A stretch of 64,000 nt of DNA from an uncultured Lachnospiraceae bacterium (GTDB taxonomy: Bacteria > Bacillota > Clostridia > Lachnospirales > Lachnospiraceae). Made by a program: the position numbers and the translations under genes. Location of the stretch: NCBI GenBank assembly GCA_949502235.1, contig CATBDC010000011.1, positions 1 through 64,000 of the forward strand. Direction: 5' to 3'. Shown one piece after another: positions 37,790 through 46,256 of this stretch. Every line of letters starts with the position of its first letter. Within the stretch, counting starts at the first letter, position 1. The notes under the pieces are model-generated. The model saw only the letters and a program-made list of their open reading frames with translations, searched no databases and was not told where the DNA came from.

Positions 37790-38367
37790 ATCTCATCATA
37801 CATTTTTTTATTTACTGTATATTCTTCAAAACAAGGTATCTTTATTGGATGCCTTTATATATATAAGTATATACTTAAATTTTATTGAATTTCACAAATG
37901 CTTTATTCCCCCTGCCAACAACGGTTGGGAGCACACCGGACAGGATACTGTCATTTTGTTATTTTATTTTGGACTATACATTATAAGCAAATACAATAAG
38001 GTCTGTATTTACTCAGAGGATCGGTAGTCTCTGAATGTCCCCCTATGCCGTAACGGCATATTGGTGCACTGCTGATTGGTTAACCGGATATACACAGCTT
38101 TTTGCCATATATAACCTCTGCCCTTTTTCCAGGTACTTAGGGGCATCATCCTGATGCCTTTTGTTTCACCATATACCATCTCATTAATTTTTTTTGCTTT
38201 CGCCGCGTGTCACGCTTACCATTTTCAGGTTACGTTGTAGCTTAATGAGCATTAGGCTTCCCAGCAATTACTCCTCCAGTTTTAGAACATAACACCACAC
38301 GATTGTTTACGGCACCATATCTGCCGTATCCTTTCGTATAGATTGGACCAGCTTAATAATAAAACAA

Positions 38368-39729
38368 ATCCAGGTTCTTGCTGTTTAATAATTTTACGCC
38401 TCCGACAGCGCCTAATATGAGAGGGAGTGCTCCTCCCACATCTGCGATCTGGGTCAGAATATCCAGAAATCCGGTTCCTGCATCCACGGCGCCCTTCATG
38501 AAATCAGAGTCAAGGGCTGTGGTGGACAGCTCCTGGAACTGGCCGTGGAACTGCTGGAGCTTTGCGTCCATGCTGTCCATCCACTTCTCCTGTTCCTGCA
38601 TGGCGGAACCGTCAGCGTGTAAGGAAGCGTCATAGGCCTTCTGCACCTGTCCGGACTGGAAGGCTTTTATCAGGGCAGCACCCTGGTTACTGCCGGATTT
38701 TCCGAACATAGTTTCAAGCAAATCGGTCTGCTGCGTGTTTTTCAGGCTGTCCCATACCTTTGAAACATCCTGCAGGATGTCATAGTAATCCCTGACCCTG
38801 GAAGGGTCGGAGGAATCCATGATATTTACCTGCCCCTTTGTAAGCTCCTGAATACGGGCCTGGATTTCGCCGACAGACCCCATGCCTTCCGTTTCTTCGC
38901 CGAGGGCTTCCAGGCTGTCCTTCATTCCCTGGACACGGAGCTGCCCTGCCTTGAGGGTGTTTCCAAGGTCACTGGCAGACTGTGTGATCTCCGCGCCGCC
39001 GGTGAGCATTGCGAGGGATTTATTTAAGTCAGTGCCTCCAAGGGCAAGGGCGGAAGCGGCGTTGGACATGCCTGCGCCTAAATCCTGTGCAGAGACGGAG
39101 AATTCGCTTCCCAGCTTACTGTAGCGGTCCACGATTGACAGGGCGTCTGTGTATTGAAGATCATATGCCTTTATAACTGCGTCAAGCTCGTTTATGGCGG
39201 TCTTATCGTCAGACCCACTGATGTTTGCGTAGACGGAGCTTGATTTTGAAAGCTTTGCGCTCTGGTCCAGGGAGTATCCCCGTTTGGCCCATTCGTCAGT
39301 CTGGGATATGTAGGATGACATATCACGGCCGACAGATTTTGAAGCGCTGCCCGCGTTATTCAGGAACCGGGTATATTTTGTGCCGGCCTCGTCCGTGGAC
39401 TTATAGAGGCTGGCCATGGCAGTATCGATGTTCAGTGTTTCTTTTGCCATGCGGCCCATTAATTCAGGGATTTTCTGCATGGCGCTGTTACCGAGCTGCC
39501 CCAGCATTTTCCCGGCCTTTTCTATGTCGCTTGTATCTATGCCGGGCTTTATCTTATAGCTGTCTGCACTTTTTGAAAGCTTGTTTAAAACATTATCCAG
39601 ATCCTTATATTCGACATCAAAGTTAAGCTTGACAGGGGTTTTTGCTACAGCCTGCAACCGTTTTTCAATATCATCCAGAAGCTTTAAATCAGAGGGGTTT
39701 ACCTTTACATTTACATTATAATCAGCCAT
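38368..39729 (-). CDS. Tail tape measure protein, 5' exon
   Basis: The first 454 codons of the tape measure, of the TP901 core type: MADYNVNVKVNPSDLKLLDDIEKRLQ, a coiled-coil start, then the conserved core with TLNIDTAMASLYKSTDEAGTKY, AGMSNAASALALGG and LETMFGKSGSNQGAALI. In unspliced RNA the frame reads four more codons and stops at 38353 (…KNLDLFYY). After splicing it continues NLD-QFKVLGNFF into the second exon. It starts 2 bases after the stop of the preceding tail-assembly gene. Confidence 0.9.
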
Positions 39730-39731
39730 AA

Positions 39732-40220
39732 TTACTCACCCTGCCCCTCATTGGATCCGCCCTGGTCATTGATCCAGTTATTTAAGGTTGTGAGGGCTTC
39801 TGTTTCGGCTTTGGCTTTTTGTGCTTCGCTGTCAGTAAGCAGAGCCAGCTTATAAGCCAGTATGGCAGCGGCTTCGTTCTGAAGTTTAGCAAGGCTTCTG
39901 GCTTTCTTATATTCTACTAAATCCTTTACGTCATCCAGAAGCTCTGTAAATTTCGGAGAAGATAAGACCTTGTTTACCATGAGCTTTACGTCAGTGTCGT
40001 TTACCGCGGAATCGTAGATGCTTTCGTTTTCATCAAATGTAATACCCTCAATAAAATATTTTGCCGCAGCGATAACCTTTCCCACCTCTTTTAAATAGGG
40101 GGCATATTCGGTTTCGCCGGATTCATTTTCCTGGAAATAAGAATGGGCCATGATGTTTATGGCATGAATCTTATCCTCTAAGGAAATGTGGTTTTTTATC
40201 TTCATATTTGTCTTTGTCAT
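39732..40220 (-). CDS. Putative tail assembly chaperone
   Basis: A 162-residue acidic, helical protein directly upstream of the tape measure, the position of tail assembly chaperones in siphophages. No domain is recognised. The pattern (EYKKARSLAKLQNEAAAILAYKLALLTDS) suggests an alpha-helical product. No clear slippery sequence for a frameshifted second product is seen at its end. The start has GGAGGAAAAC upstream. Functional call is by position only. The gap 40221-40399 holds the palindrome-bearing end of the duplicated block and no gene. Confidence 0.6.
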   Translation of the reverse strand: MTKTNMKIKNHISLEDKIHAINIMAHSYFQENESGETEYAPYLKEVGKVIAAAKYFIEGITFDENESIYDSAVNDTDVKLMVNKVLSSPKFTELLDDVKDLVEYKKARSLAKLQNEAAAILAYKLALLTDSEAQKAKAETEALTTLNNWINDQGGSNEGQGE

Positions 40221-40399
40221 GTGTTTTCCTCCTCGTATAATAATGATAGAAATGTTTAAGTTATTTCTTGTTTCCTATGAAACAGGGAAGCCCCGGCATA
40301 TGCTTTCATACAATGCCGGGACGTCCCCTGTTATCTGATTTTGAATCAACTGGTTTCTTCAGTTACTGTGAGTAAAGTAAACAGTAACGGTTTGTGTGC

Positions 40400-41218
40400 T
40401 TAAAGTACTGCCGCGTCATCCTCATCAAATACGATGAAATCCCACAGTGTCTTTGTGGCAGTGGAAGAGCAGCCGCCGGATAATGCCTCGAACTCCATGC
40501 TCTGTACGGAAGGGTCTGTACCGAACTGCATGTCGAAGTTTCCGGATGCCTTTGCCTTCGGGTAGATAATCTTGCCGTAGTAGGATTTCTCGGTGCAGAT
40601 ATCCTTTGCGAATACGTCTGCGATTAACATTCCTGTAGAAGAGAACCTGTTTTCCGCGTTTGTGATTTTCTTTGCGTCAGATACCTCAATATCGTAGAAG
40701 GTATAGATGGTTTCATTTGCGTGGAAGGCCCCTGTCGGGAGGGTGATTTTCTTTGCCGCAGGGTCGTACTTGAAGGCGTCTGCGCTTGCAGCAGCCGCAA
40801 TCGGGTATGCCTTTCCTACGGTACCGTCCGTGTTTCTTTTGTAGATGTACTTAATTTCATTCCCTACCTCTCCGATAGGCTTGATTTTAACATCTGCGCT
40901 TACACCGTCCTGTGTTTCAAGGGCGAAGAAATGGTTGGGGACAGTAGTCTTTCCGACTACGACATCAGAACCAACCTGCATGGCCATAATGCCGTCTACA
41001 ATAGTGCCGTTTGTGGCAGTAATCCTGCTTGCCTTGTTCCTGTCAGCGGAACCGATTTTTACGCCGTTCTTACCAGTCGCGTAGACTGTTTCCTGCTCAT
41101 TTGTCATAGTTGCTTCCTGGAGGTCGTCAGCCACGAACTGGCAGGCGCCGTTTTCCAGGTCAAAGAAAGAAATCCTTTCCATGTTTTGTACAATGTACTT
41201 GTTTGAATTTACACTCAT
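40400..41218 (-). CDS. Putative major tail (tube) protein, copy 1
   Basis: A 272-residue protein (MSVNSNKYIVQNMERISFFD … FGTDPSVQSMEFEALSGGC … VFDEDDAAVL) in the place of the tail-tube subunit, upstream of the chaperone and tape measure. Composition (Ala/Thr/Val-rich, low Cys, beta-type pattern) suits a tube protein; no family was recognised directly. A second gene with an identical predicted protein lies at 43283-44101. The start has CAGGAGGATTACAAC upstream. Confidence 0.7.
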   Translation of the reverse strand: MSVNSNKYIVQNMERISFFDLENGACQFVADDLQEATMTNEQETVYATGKNGVKIGSADRNKASRITATNGTIVDGIMAMQVGSDVVVGKTTVPNHFFALETQDGVSADVKIKPIGEVGNEIKYIYKRNTDGTVGKAYPIAAAASADAFKYDPAAKKITLPTGAFHANETIYTFYDIEVSDAKKITNAENRFSSTGMLIADVFAKDICTEKSYYGKIIYPKAKASGNFDMQFGTDPSVQSMEFEALSGGCSSTATKTLWDFIVFDEDDAAVL

Positions 41219-41388
41219 GTTGTAATCCTCCTGTTTTCTTAATGTTTTTGTTGCCGGAATGGGTTCCGGCAGTTAGATTGGAAATATAAGAATTATGCAT
41301 AATCCGGGAGAAGGGGAGGTACAATTGTGATGGTTTTGGTTTTTTATTGAATCATAATTGTACTTTTATCTTCTTCCTTAAAGGCTCC

Positions 41389-41476
41389 TTATGGGCAGAG
41401 CGAAATTTTCACGCTGGCAGCGGCAAAATTTTGATTTGAGAAATTGGCTAGGGGGAACTTTTTGGGTGAAATGGCA
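41389..41476 (-). promoter_or_regulatory. Palindromic block ahead of tube gene, copy 1
   Basis: On the - strand: AAAAAGTTCCCCC, a spacer, then a near-perfect inverted repeat AAAATTTT…CGCTGCCAGCG…AAAATTT, then CCCATAAGGA and CTTTAAGGAAGAAGA. The same block precedes tube gene copy 2 (44272-44361) and follows the RNA polymerase gene, ahead of the HU-like gene (48120-48196). Candidate recognition or processing element of the island; function is inference. Confidence 0.5.
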
Positions 41477-41648
41477 GCTAGTGAGCAAATCCCATTGCCG
41501 GAGGTAATTTTCAATGGAGCTGTGAAGGTTACTGTGAACGGGAGTGAACAGTAATACTGTAACTAAAATTTGTCGTAAGAATTGGCGAAAGGGATTGTAA
41601 GTATGAAAGACAGAGGGTATAATAAATATAGATAAAGGTGGTGAGCAG

Positions 41649-42485
41649 ATGCCAGCAGAAGAGATACAACAAAATATCAAAACAATAGAGCAGATAATAG
41701 ATGATATGAATTTGTTTGATGACGATCTGATGTCTATGGTTTTTGATGGCAATGTCCCTGCTACGGAGCTTCTTTTGAGGATTATCCTGAAACGGGAGGA
41801 TATTACAGTCATAAGCGTTGTTGGACAGAGGGAGTTCCAAAGTCCTGTTGTGGGAGGACGTGATATCCGTTTAGATATTTTAGCAAAAGACAGTACAGGA
41901 AAGCATTATAATATCGAAGTACAAAAGAAACCAGAGGGTGCACATGTGCGCCGGGCCAGATTTAACAGCAGTATGATGGATTCCCGGATGCTGAAAGCGG
42001 GACAGAAATTTTCGGAACTCAGGGATTCGTATATGGTATTTATTACGCAGACTGATATATTTGGTTACGGGATACCGATTTATACGATAAACCGATATTT
42101 TGAGGAAATAGATAAACCGTTTCAAGATGGGTCTCATATTGTATATGTAAATGGCAGCTATAGAGGAGAAGATGCGGTTGGCAGATTAATGCATGACTTT
42201 GGGTGCAGAGCATCAGAGGATATGTATTATTCAGAGCTGGCGGAGGGTATGAAGCATTTTAAAGAGGAAGAAGGAGGCCGGAAGATTATGAGTGAGGCAG
42301 TTGTAAAATATGCGGAAAAATATGCGGAAAAATATGCGGAAAAATATGCGGAAAATGTAAGGCTGAACAGTCTGCTTGATTCAATTAGAAAGATGATGAC
42401 GAATTTAAAAATAGAGGCAGAACAGGCAATGAATGTACTTGAGGTAAACGACAGCGACAGGGAAATTTTGCAGAAACGATTATAA
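41649..42485 (+). CDS. Rpn-family PD-(D/E)XK nuclease (PDDEXK_2 transposase-like)
   Basis: A 278-residue protein of the Rpn/YhgA-like family. The nuclease core is visible: VVGGRDIRLDILAKDSTGKHYNIEVQK (about 77-103) with the D…E-x-Q signature, and RARFNSSMMDSRML after it. The C-terminus has four tandem copies of KYAE followed by a helical tail (SLLDSIRKMMTNLKIEAEQAMNVL). Rpn proteins are recombination-promoting DNA nucleases with fast-evolving, often multicopy C-termini. It reads opposite to the tail genes, between the two tube-gene copies, so it may be linked to that duplication. Confidence 0.85.
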   Translation: MPAEEIQQNIKTIEQIIDDMNLFDDDLMSMVFDGNVPATELLLRIILKREDITVISVVGQREFQSPVVGGRDIRLDILAKDSTGKHYNIEVQKKPEGAHVRRARFNSSMMDSRMLKAGQKFSELRDSYMVFITQTDIFGYGIPIYTINRYFEEIDKPFQDGSHIVYVNGSYRGEDAVGRLMHDFGCRASEDMYYSELAEGMKHFKEEEGGRKIMSEAVVKYAEKYAEKYAEKYAENVRLNSLLDSIRKMMTNLKIEAEQAMNVLEVNDSDREILQKRL

Positions 42486-42664
42486 AATGTCGGTAGGAGT
42501 GAGCAGAAATTGAAAATTCCGAATGCTCCTGCTTATTTCAGGATGCTCGAATGAAAATTCATCAGGCAGTTGTTTTTGAAGCTCTTGCAGGCCTGCAATT
42601 CCTTCCTGGATTTAGATGGTTTCTTCCTCGGAGGAGCATTTCCTATAAGGAGATTTATGAGGCA

Positions 42665-42871
42665 ATGAGGAGGTGTGATAAAGTTATGTGTGAAGCATTG
42701 AGAGAACTTATGAAGGAAGACTTTGAAAAGCAAGAACAGGAAACAAAGCAGGAAACATTGCTGGAGGCAATTCGGAATTTAATGGACAGTATGAAATGGA
42801 CGGCAGACCAAGCCATGACAGCGATGAAAATTCCGGATGCTGACAGAAGTAAGTATAATGCAAGATTATAA
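42665..42871 (+). pseudogene. C-terminal fragment of an Rpn-family protein
   Basis: A 68-residue frame (CDKVMCEALRELMKEDFEKQEQETK … NLMDSMKWTADQAMTAMKIPDADRSKYNARL) corresponding only to the helical tail seen at the end of Rpn nucleases; the nuclease core is missing. Its leader (AAGGAGATTTATGAGGCAAT) recurs before the gene at 45006, showing shuffled copies. It may be translated as a small tail-only protein, as reported for internal starts in some Rpn genes. Confidence 0.55.
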
Positions 42872-42946
42872 AAAATAGACAAAACCGTGGGCCGTGAATC
42901 TAAAAACAGGTTTCCGGCCTTACTTTTTGCACTGAAATTTTTCTAC

Positions 42947-43122
42947 CTGTACGGGTGGAATGTTATCCAAGGGACAACAGTTCAGGGAAGTTTAATGCCT
43001 GTTTAGGGGAAGAATTGCCTGTGCACTGAAAAAGTCTTCATCTGTGCTGCTGGAACATCATTTTCGATGCACAGGAAGGGCATCTTAAAACTTTCGTCCC
43101 TCGAAAGATATTCCAACTGTAC
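42947..43122 (+). repeat. Structured repeat element, short copy 2
   Basis: This 176-base block matches the element at 22892-23245 in the opposite genome orientation. Shared parts are CTGTACGG-TGGAATGTTAT at one end, a central GCCTGTGCACTGAAAAAGTC followed by CATCTGTGCTGCTGGAACA, and AAGGGCATCTTAAAACTT near the other end. The large internal helix of copy 1 is missing. The stretch 42872-43282 otherwise holds only the edge of the duplicated tube-gene block. Confidence 0.65.
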
Positions 43123-43282
43123 TATGCCGGTGACATCAGCTCTTATACTGATTTCGCTATGGGACAGGGAAAGTCCCTGCATATGTTTCTGTACAATGCC
43201 GGGACATTCCTTGTTATCTGACTTTTAATCAACTGGTTTCTGCAGTTACTGTGAGTAAAGTAAACAGGAACGGTTTGTGTGC

Positions 43283-44101
43283 TTAAAGTACTGCCGCGTC
43301 ATCCTCATCAAATACAATGAAATCCCACAGTGTCTTTGTGGCAGTGGAAGAGCAGCCGCCGGATAATGCCTCGAACTCCATGCTCTGTACGGAAGGGTCT
43401 GTACCGAACTGCATGTCGAAGTTTCCGGATGCCTTTGCCTTCGGGTAGATAATCTTGCCGTAGTAGGATTTCTCGGTGCAGATATCCTTTGCGAATACGT
43501 CTGCGATTAACATTCCTGTAGAAGAGAACCTGTTTTCCGCGTTTGTGATTTTCTTTGCGTCAGATACCTCAATATCGTAGAAGGTATAGATGGTTTCATT
43601 TGCGTGGAAGGCCCCTGTCGGGAGGGTGATTTTCTTTGCCGCAGGGTCGTACTTGAAGGCGTCTGCGCTTGCAGCAGCCGCAATCGGGTATGCCTTTCCT
43701 ACGGTACCGTCCGTGTTTCTTTTGTAGATGTACTTAATTTCATTCCCTACCTCTCCGATAGGCTTGATTTTAACATCTGCGCTTACACCGTCCTGTGTTT
43801 CAAGGGCGAAGAAATGGTTGGGGACAGTAGTCTTTCCGACTACGACATCAGAACCAACCTGCATGGCCATAATGCCGTCTACAATAGTGCCGTTTGTGGC
43901 AGTAATCCTGCTTGCCTTGTTCCTGTCAGCGGAACCGATTTTTACGCCGTTCTTACCAGTCGCGTAGACTGTTTCCTGCTCATTTGTCATAGTTGCTTCC
44001 TGGAGGTCGTCAGCCACGAACTGGCAGGCGCCGTTTTCCAGGTCAAAGAAAGAAATCCTTTCCATGTTTTGTACAATGTACTTGTTTGAATTTACACTCA
44101 T
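43283..44101 (-). CDS. Putative major tail (tube) protein, copy 2
   Basis: Encodes 272 residues identical to copy 1, with the same ribosome site and leader. It is separated from copy 1 by the Rpn gene, an Rpn fragment and the short structured element. Two identical tube genes would either raise subunit supply or be a recombination by-product; homologous recombination between them would delete about 2.9 kb including the Rpn gene. Confidence 0.7.
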   Translation of the reverse strand: MSVNSNKYIVQNMERISFFDLENGACQFVADDLQEATMTNEQETVYATGKNGVKIGSADRNKASRITATNGTIVDGIMAMQVGSDVVVGKTTVPNHFFALETQDGVSADVKIKPIGEVGNEIKYIYKRNTDGTVGKAYPIAAAASADAFKYDPAAKKITLPTGAFHANETIYTFYDIEVSDAKKITNAENRFSSTGMLIADVFAKDICTEKSYYGKIIYPKAKASGNFDMQFGTDPSVQSMEFEALSGGCSSTATKTLWDFIVFDEDDAAVL

Positions 44102-44271
44102 GTTGTAATCCTCCTGTTTTCTTAATGTTTTTGTTGCCGGAATGGGTTCCGGCAGTTAGATTGGAAATATAAGAATTATGCATAATCCGGGAGAAGGGGA
44201 GGTACAATTGTGATGGTTTTGGTTTTTAATTGAATCATAATTGTACTTTTATCTTCTTCCTTAAAGGCTCC

Positions 44272-44361
44272 TTATGGACAGAGTGAAATTTTTACGCTGG
44301 CAGCGGTAAAATTTTGACTTGAGAAATCGGGCAGGGGGAAGTTTTTGGGGTGAAATGACAG
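44272..44361 (-). promoter_or_regulatory. Palindromic block ahead of tube gene, copy 2
   Basis: Same element as 41389-41476, with an even better dyad (AAATTTTACCGCTGCC / AGCGTAAAAATTT on the - strand). It is followed by CCATAAGGAGCCTTTAAGG and the tube-gene leader. Confidence 0.5.
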
Positions 44362-44532
44362 CCAGTGAGTAAATCCCATTGCCAGAGGCAATTTTCAATG
44401 GAGCTGTGAAGGTTACTGTGAACGGAGTGAACAGTAAGTACAGTAGCGTAAAGCTACCGTAAGAATTAGCGAAAGAGATTGTAAGTATGAAAGACAGAGG
44501 GTATAATAAATATAGATAAAGGTGGTGAACAG

Positions 44533-44895
44533 ATGCCATTACATTTAGAAAAATTAAAGAACCAAAAAGTTGATGCAAGAGCGGAGAAAAGAAAGCGTTT
44601 AATAGAATCAGATGCTTTTGTTATTCCAAGTGGAAGAACAGTAGAAGAAATAGATAAATATATCAGGGAGATGAGGGCAGAAAGCTCCATTTTTAAAGAG
44701 GAAGAAGGAGGCCGGAGAATTATGAGTGAGGCAGTTGTAAAATATGCAGAAAAATATGCGGAAAATGTAAGGCTGAATAGTCTGCTTGATTCAATTAAAA
44801 AGATGATGACGAATTTGAAAATAGAGGCAGAGCAGGCAATGAATGTGCTTGAGGTAAACGACAGCGACAGGGAAATCTTGCAGAAACGATTATAG
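44533..44895 (+). CDS. Chimeric small protein: antitoxin-like N-terminus fused to Rpn tail
   Basis: A 120-residue frame. Residues 1-52 (LEKLKNQKVDARAEKRKRLIESDAFVIPSGRTVEEIDKYIREMR) are unrelated to Rpn and recall small antitoxin-like proteins. From residue 53 (FKEEEGGRRIMSEAVVKYAEKYAEN …) it is nearly identical to the last 70 residues of the Rpn nuclease at 41649. The leader and first codons are also shared with that gene. It appears to have arisen by replacement of the nuclease core. Whether it is functional is unknown. Confidence 0.6.
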   Translation: MPLHLEKLKNQKVDARAEKRKRLIESDAFVIPSGRTVEEIDKYIREMRAESSIFKEEEGGRRIMSEAVVKYAEKYAENVRLNSLLDSIKKMMTNLKIEAEQAMNVLEVNDSDREILQKRL

Positions 44896-45005
44896 AATGC
44901 TTTTGCTGATGGGATGGGCACTGTTTGATATCCAGATAATGGTGACAAAGCAGGTCAGTGTTTCTACGTATAAGGAGATTTATGAGGCAATAAGGAGGTG
45001 TTTTT

Positions 45006-45188
45006 ATGGCTATATCAAGTATTTTTGCGAAGGTCAGAATTGATGAACCCAAGAAAGCAGAGGCTTTTATTGATGCTCTTGAGGCATCTGAGAACAAGCC
45101 GAAAAGAAAGCAGTCGATCCCCGTTAGCCCGCCGGTGACAGATATAAACGAGATTAAAAAATATATGACAAAGAGGTTTCCCGGATAA
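45006..45188 (+). CDS. Small antitoxin-like protein of unknown family
   Basis: A 60-residue charged protein (MAISSIFAKVRIDEPKKAEAFIDALEASENKPKRKQS … YMTKRFPG) with AATAAGGAGGTG as ribosome site. Such small proteins occur in Lachnospiraceae next to acetyltransferase-like partners, suggesting an antitoxin-type role; this is from general pattern recall. Its stop overlaps the next start (TAATG), but the downstream partner is truncated. Confidence 0.55.
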   Translation: MAISSIFAKVRIDEPKKAEAFIDALEASENKPKRKQSIPVSPPVTDINEIKKYMTKRFPG

Positions 45189-45319
45189 TGGAAGAATATA
45201 GGGTATTCAATATTTCGGATATGGCGGAGACAATCGGAGAGATGAATTTCGGGATGCATGCAAAAGTCTTGGAGCGACTGATCCTGAGTATATTGTTCAT
45301 GGAGAAGATATCATGGTGA
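45188..45319 (+). pseudogene. Truncated partner gene of the antitoxin-like protein
   Basis: A 43-residue frame beginning MEEYRVFNISDMAETIGE that soon joins unrelated sequence and stops. The beginning resembles N-termini of acetyltransferase-like toxins paired with such small proteins; the body is missing, replaced by the end of another gene. Confidence 0.4.
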
Positions 45320-45567
45320 AATTTTCTGCCCTGCAGAGTGCTAAAGTTTCAAATGCCAAAGCCCTAAATGTCACAAAGGATGTCACAATAGAAATGAAAA
45401 TATTAGATTTGATTAAAGAAAATGCATTTATTACTACCACTGAAATGGTCAGACAGCTATCTGTTAACAGACGAACAATTCAGAGAGGGTTGGATGTATT
45501 AAAGAGTAAACATGTAATAGAGCGTAAAGGCGGTAAACGATACGGATATTGGGAAGTTCAAGAATAG
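45271..45567 (+). pseudogene. C-terminal fragment of an AlbA_2/helix-turn-helix ATP-binding regulator
   Basis: A frame open upstream of ATG 45313 (GATDPEYIVHGEDI) continues into a winged-helix domain (TTTEMVRQLSVNRRTIQRGLDVLKSKHVIERKGGKRYGYW). This is the typical ending of AlbA_2-domain putative DNA-binding proteins; their N-terminal domain is absent. It is a leftover from deletion between modules, although translation from the ATG could still make a small DNA-binding protein. Confidence 0.6.
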
Positions 45568-45654
45568 TTTTCACATTCCCATCGTACCATTACCAGACGG
45601 AGATGCGATAGCCTTGGCTGCCAACGGCGTCTCTTTCCCCCGGCAGATACAGAC

Positions 45655-45683
45655 ACGGTCTGCGCATTTACTGCGCAGACCGT
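45655..45683. terminator. Perfect 12-bp hairpin in the gap 45568-45746
   Basis: ACGGTCTGCGCA (45655-45666) pairs exactly with TGCGCAGACCGT (45672-45683) around a 5-base loop. It lies between convergent transcription units and could end both. No long T run follows on either side. I see no gene in the rest of this gap. Confidence 0.5.
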
Positions 45684-45746
45684 AAGAATGAATCAGGCGT
45701 GGGAAAATCCCACCCGCAAAGCGGATTTTAAAAGGCCCCGGCAGCC

Positions 45747-46256
45747 TTAAAACCCGCTTTTTAGTTTTTCTTTATAGGAGTCATTTATAAGCTCCATAGA
45801 TATTTCCACCTCGCCGTTTTCTAAACCGTTGTCGTGTAATATTTTCTCATATTTTTCATAAGTCTTTATACAGTGCTGATAGCTGTCCCTGTTGCATGAT
45901 TTTCCATCTGCTATTTGTATAGCGAAGTTATTGATTTCCCAGCGCATGTCAAAGATTTCCTTTTCAATAAATGCGTTGGTAAGGTTTTTTATATCCTGTC
46001 GGATTTCGGCGTCATTGTCGTCAGAGTGTTTCATGTATTCTAAATATTGCTTTTGTAAAGCGGTCAGCCCTTCAGAGGTTTGTATCAGTAAATCATGTTC
46101 TTCTCTTTTCCTGCGCATCCACTTTGTTTCTAATCCCAGTTTGTCAAATACCCATTCTATTAGAGATACGGCTGCTTTTAATCCGACAAGGGAGGTAAAG
46201 GCCGCGAGAAAGAGAGAAGAGTAGTCAATGCTGGTTAATTCTCTGATTGGTTCCAT
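45747..46256 (-). CDS. Phage-type membrane-anchored coiled-coil protein, unknown function
   Basis: A 169-residue protein with one hydrophobic segment near the N-terminus (YSSLFLAAFTSLVGLKAAVSLI, about 12-33). A charged, helical remainder follows (EEHDLLIQTSEGLTALQKQYLEY …). Its start overlaps the end of the holin-like gene by 32 bases, so the two are coupled. Proteins of this layout occur beside holins in clostridial prophages; they may be a second holin-like or regulatory component. I do not recognise a family. Confidence 0.55.
   Translation of the reverse strand: MEPIRELTSIDYSSLFLAAFTSLVGLKAAVSLIEWVFDKLGLETKWMRRKREEHDLLIQTSEGLTALQKQYLEYMKHSDDNDAEIRQDIKNLTNAFIEKEIFDMRWEINNFAIQIADGKSCNRDSYQHCIKTYEKYEKILHDNGLENGEVEISMELINDSYKEKLKSGF

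Larger units (their letters stand above)
37187..38367 (-). ncRNA. Group I self-splicing intron in the tape measure gene
   Basis: 1181 bases separate two in-frame halves of the tape measure. On the - strand the core elements are visible. The P3/P4 strand AATTGCTGGGAAG is at 38257-38269, a Q-like CAATCAGCAG follows, and P7 strands are GACTA (38025-38029) and TAGTC (37972-37976) with the P8 hairpin between. The internal guide TTAAGCTGGTCCA pairs with UGGAU ending the 5' exon, with U-G at the splice site, and contiguously with CAGUUUAA starting the 3' exon (P1 and P10). These predict cuts after 38368 and 37187 and join GAT to CAG in frame. No homing endonuclease is encoded. Confidence 0.88.
40285..41650. 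repeat. Large direct repeat carrying the tube gene, copy 1
   Basis: This block matches 43168-44534 at a constant offset of 2883-2885 bases. It comprises a hairpin region, the tube gene, its leader (41219-41380), a palindromic block (41389-41476), the REP-like palindrome near 41524, and the leader of the adjacent Rpn gene. The leader also contains sequence related to the end of the 255-residue gene near 47.1-47.2 kb. Non-coding 41219-41648 is therefore entirely repeat material. Confidence 0.85.
43168..44534. repeat. Large direct repeat carrying the tube gene, copy 2
   Basis: Partner of 40285-41650. The tube coding parts are almost base-for-base identical, while the flanks show scattered differences. 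That suggests either recent duplication or ongoing gene conversion focused on the coding part. Non-coding 44102-44532 consists of leader, palindromic block, REP-like palindrome and the promoter region of the next + strand gene. Confidence 0.85.

Noticed and set aside
37187..38367. Homing endonuclease in the group I intron
   Set aside because: No LAGLIDADG, GIY-YIG or HNH pattern on either strand; the only gene is the antisense zinc-ribbon protein.
40721..41206. 161-residue + strand frame repeated at 43604-44089
   Set aside because: Antisense to the tube genes in both copies; repetition only reflects the duplication.
22286..44101. Contractile (R-type) tailocin or type VI-like machine
   Set aside because: No sheath or baseplate wedge proteins; the Dit-hub-tape measure order is of the flexible siphophage type.
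45568..45746. Endolysin remnant downstream of the holin
   Set aside because: Short frames here have no recognisable amidase, muramidase or peptidase motif.
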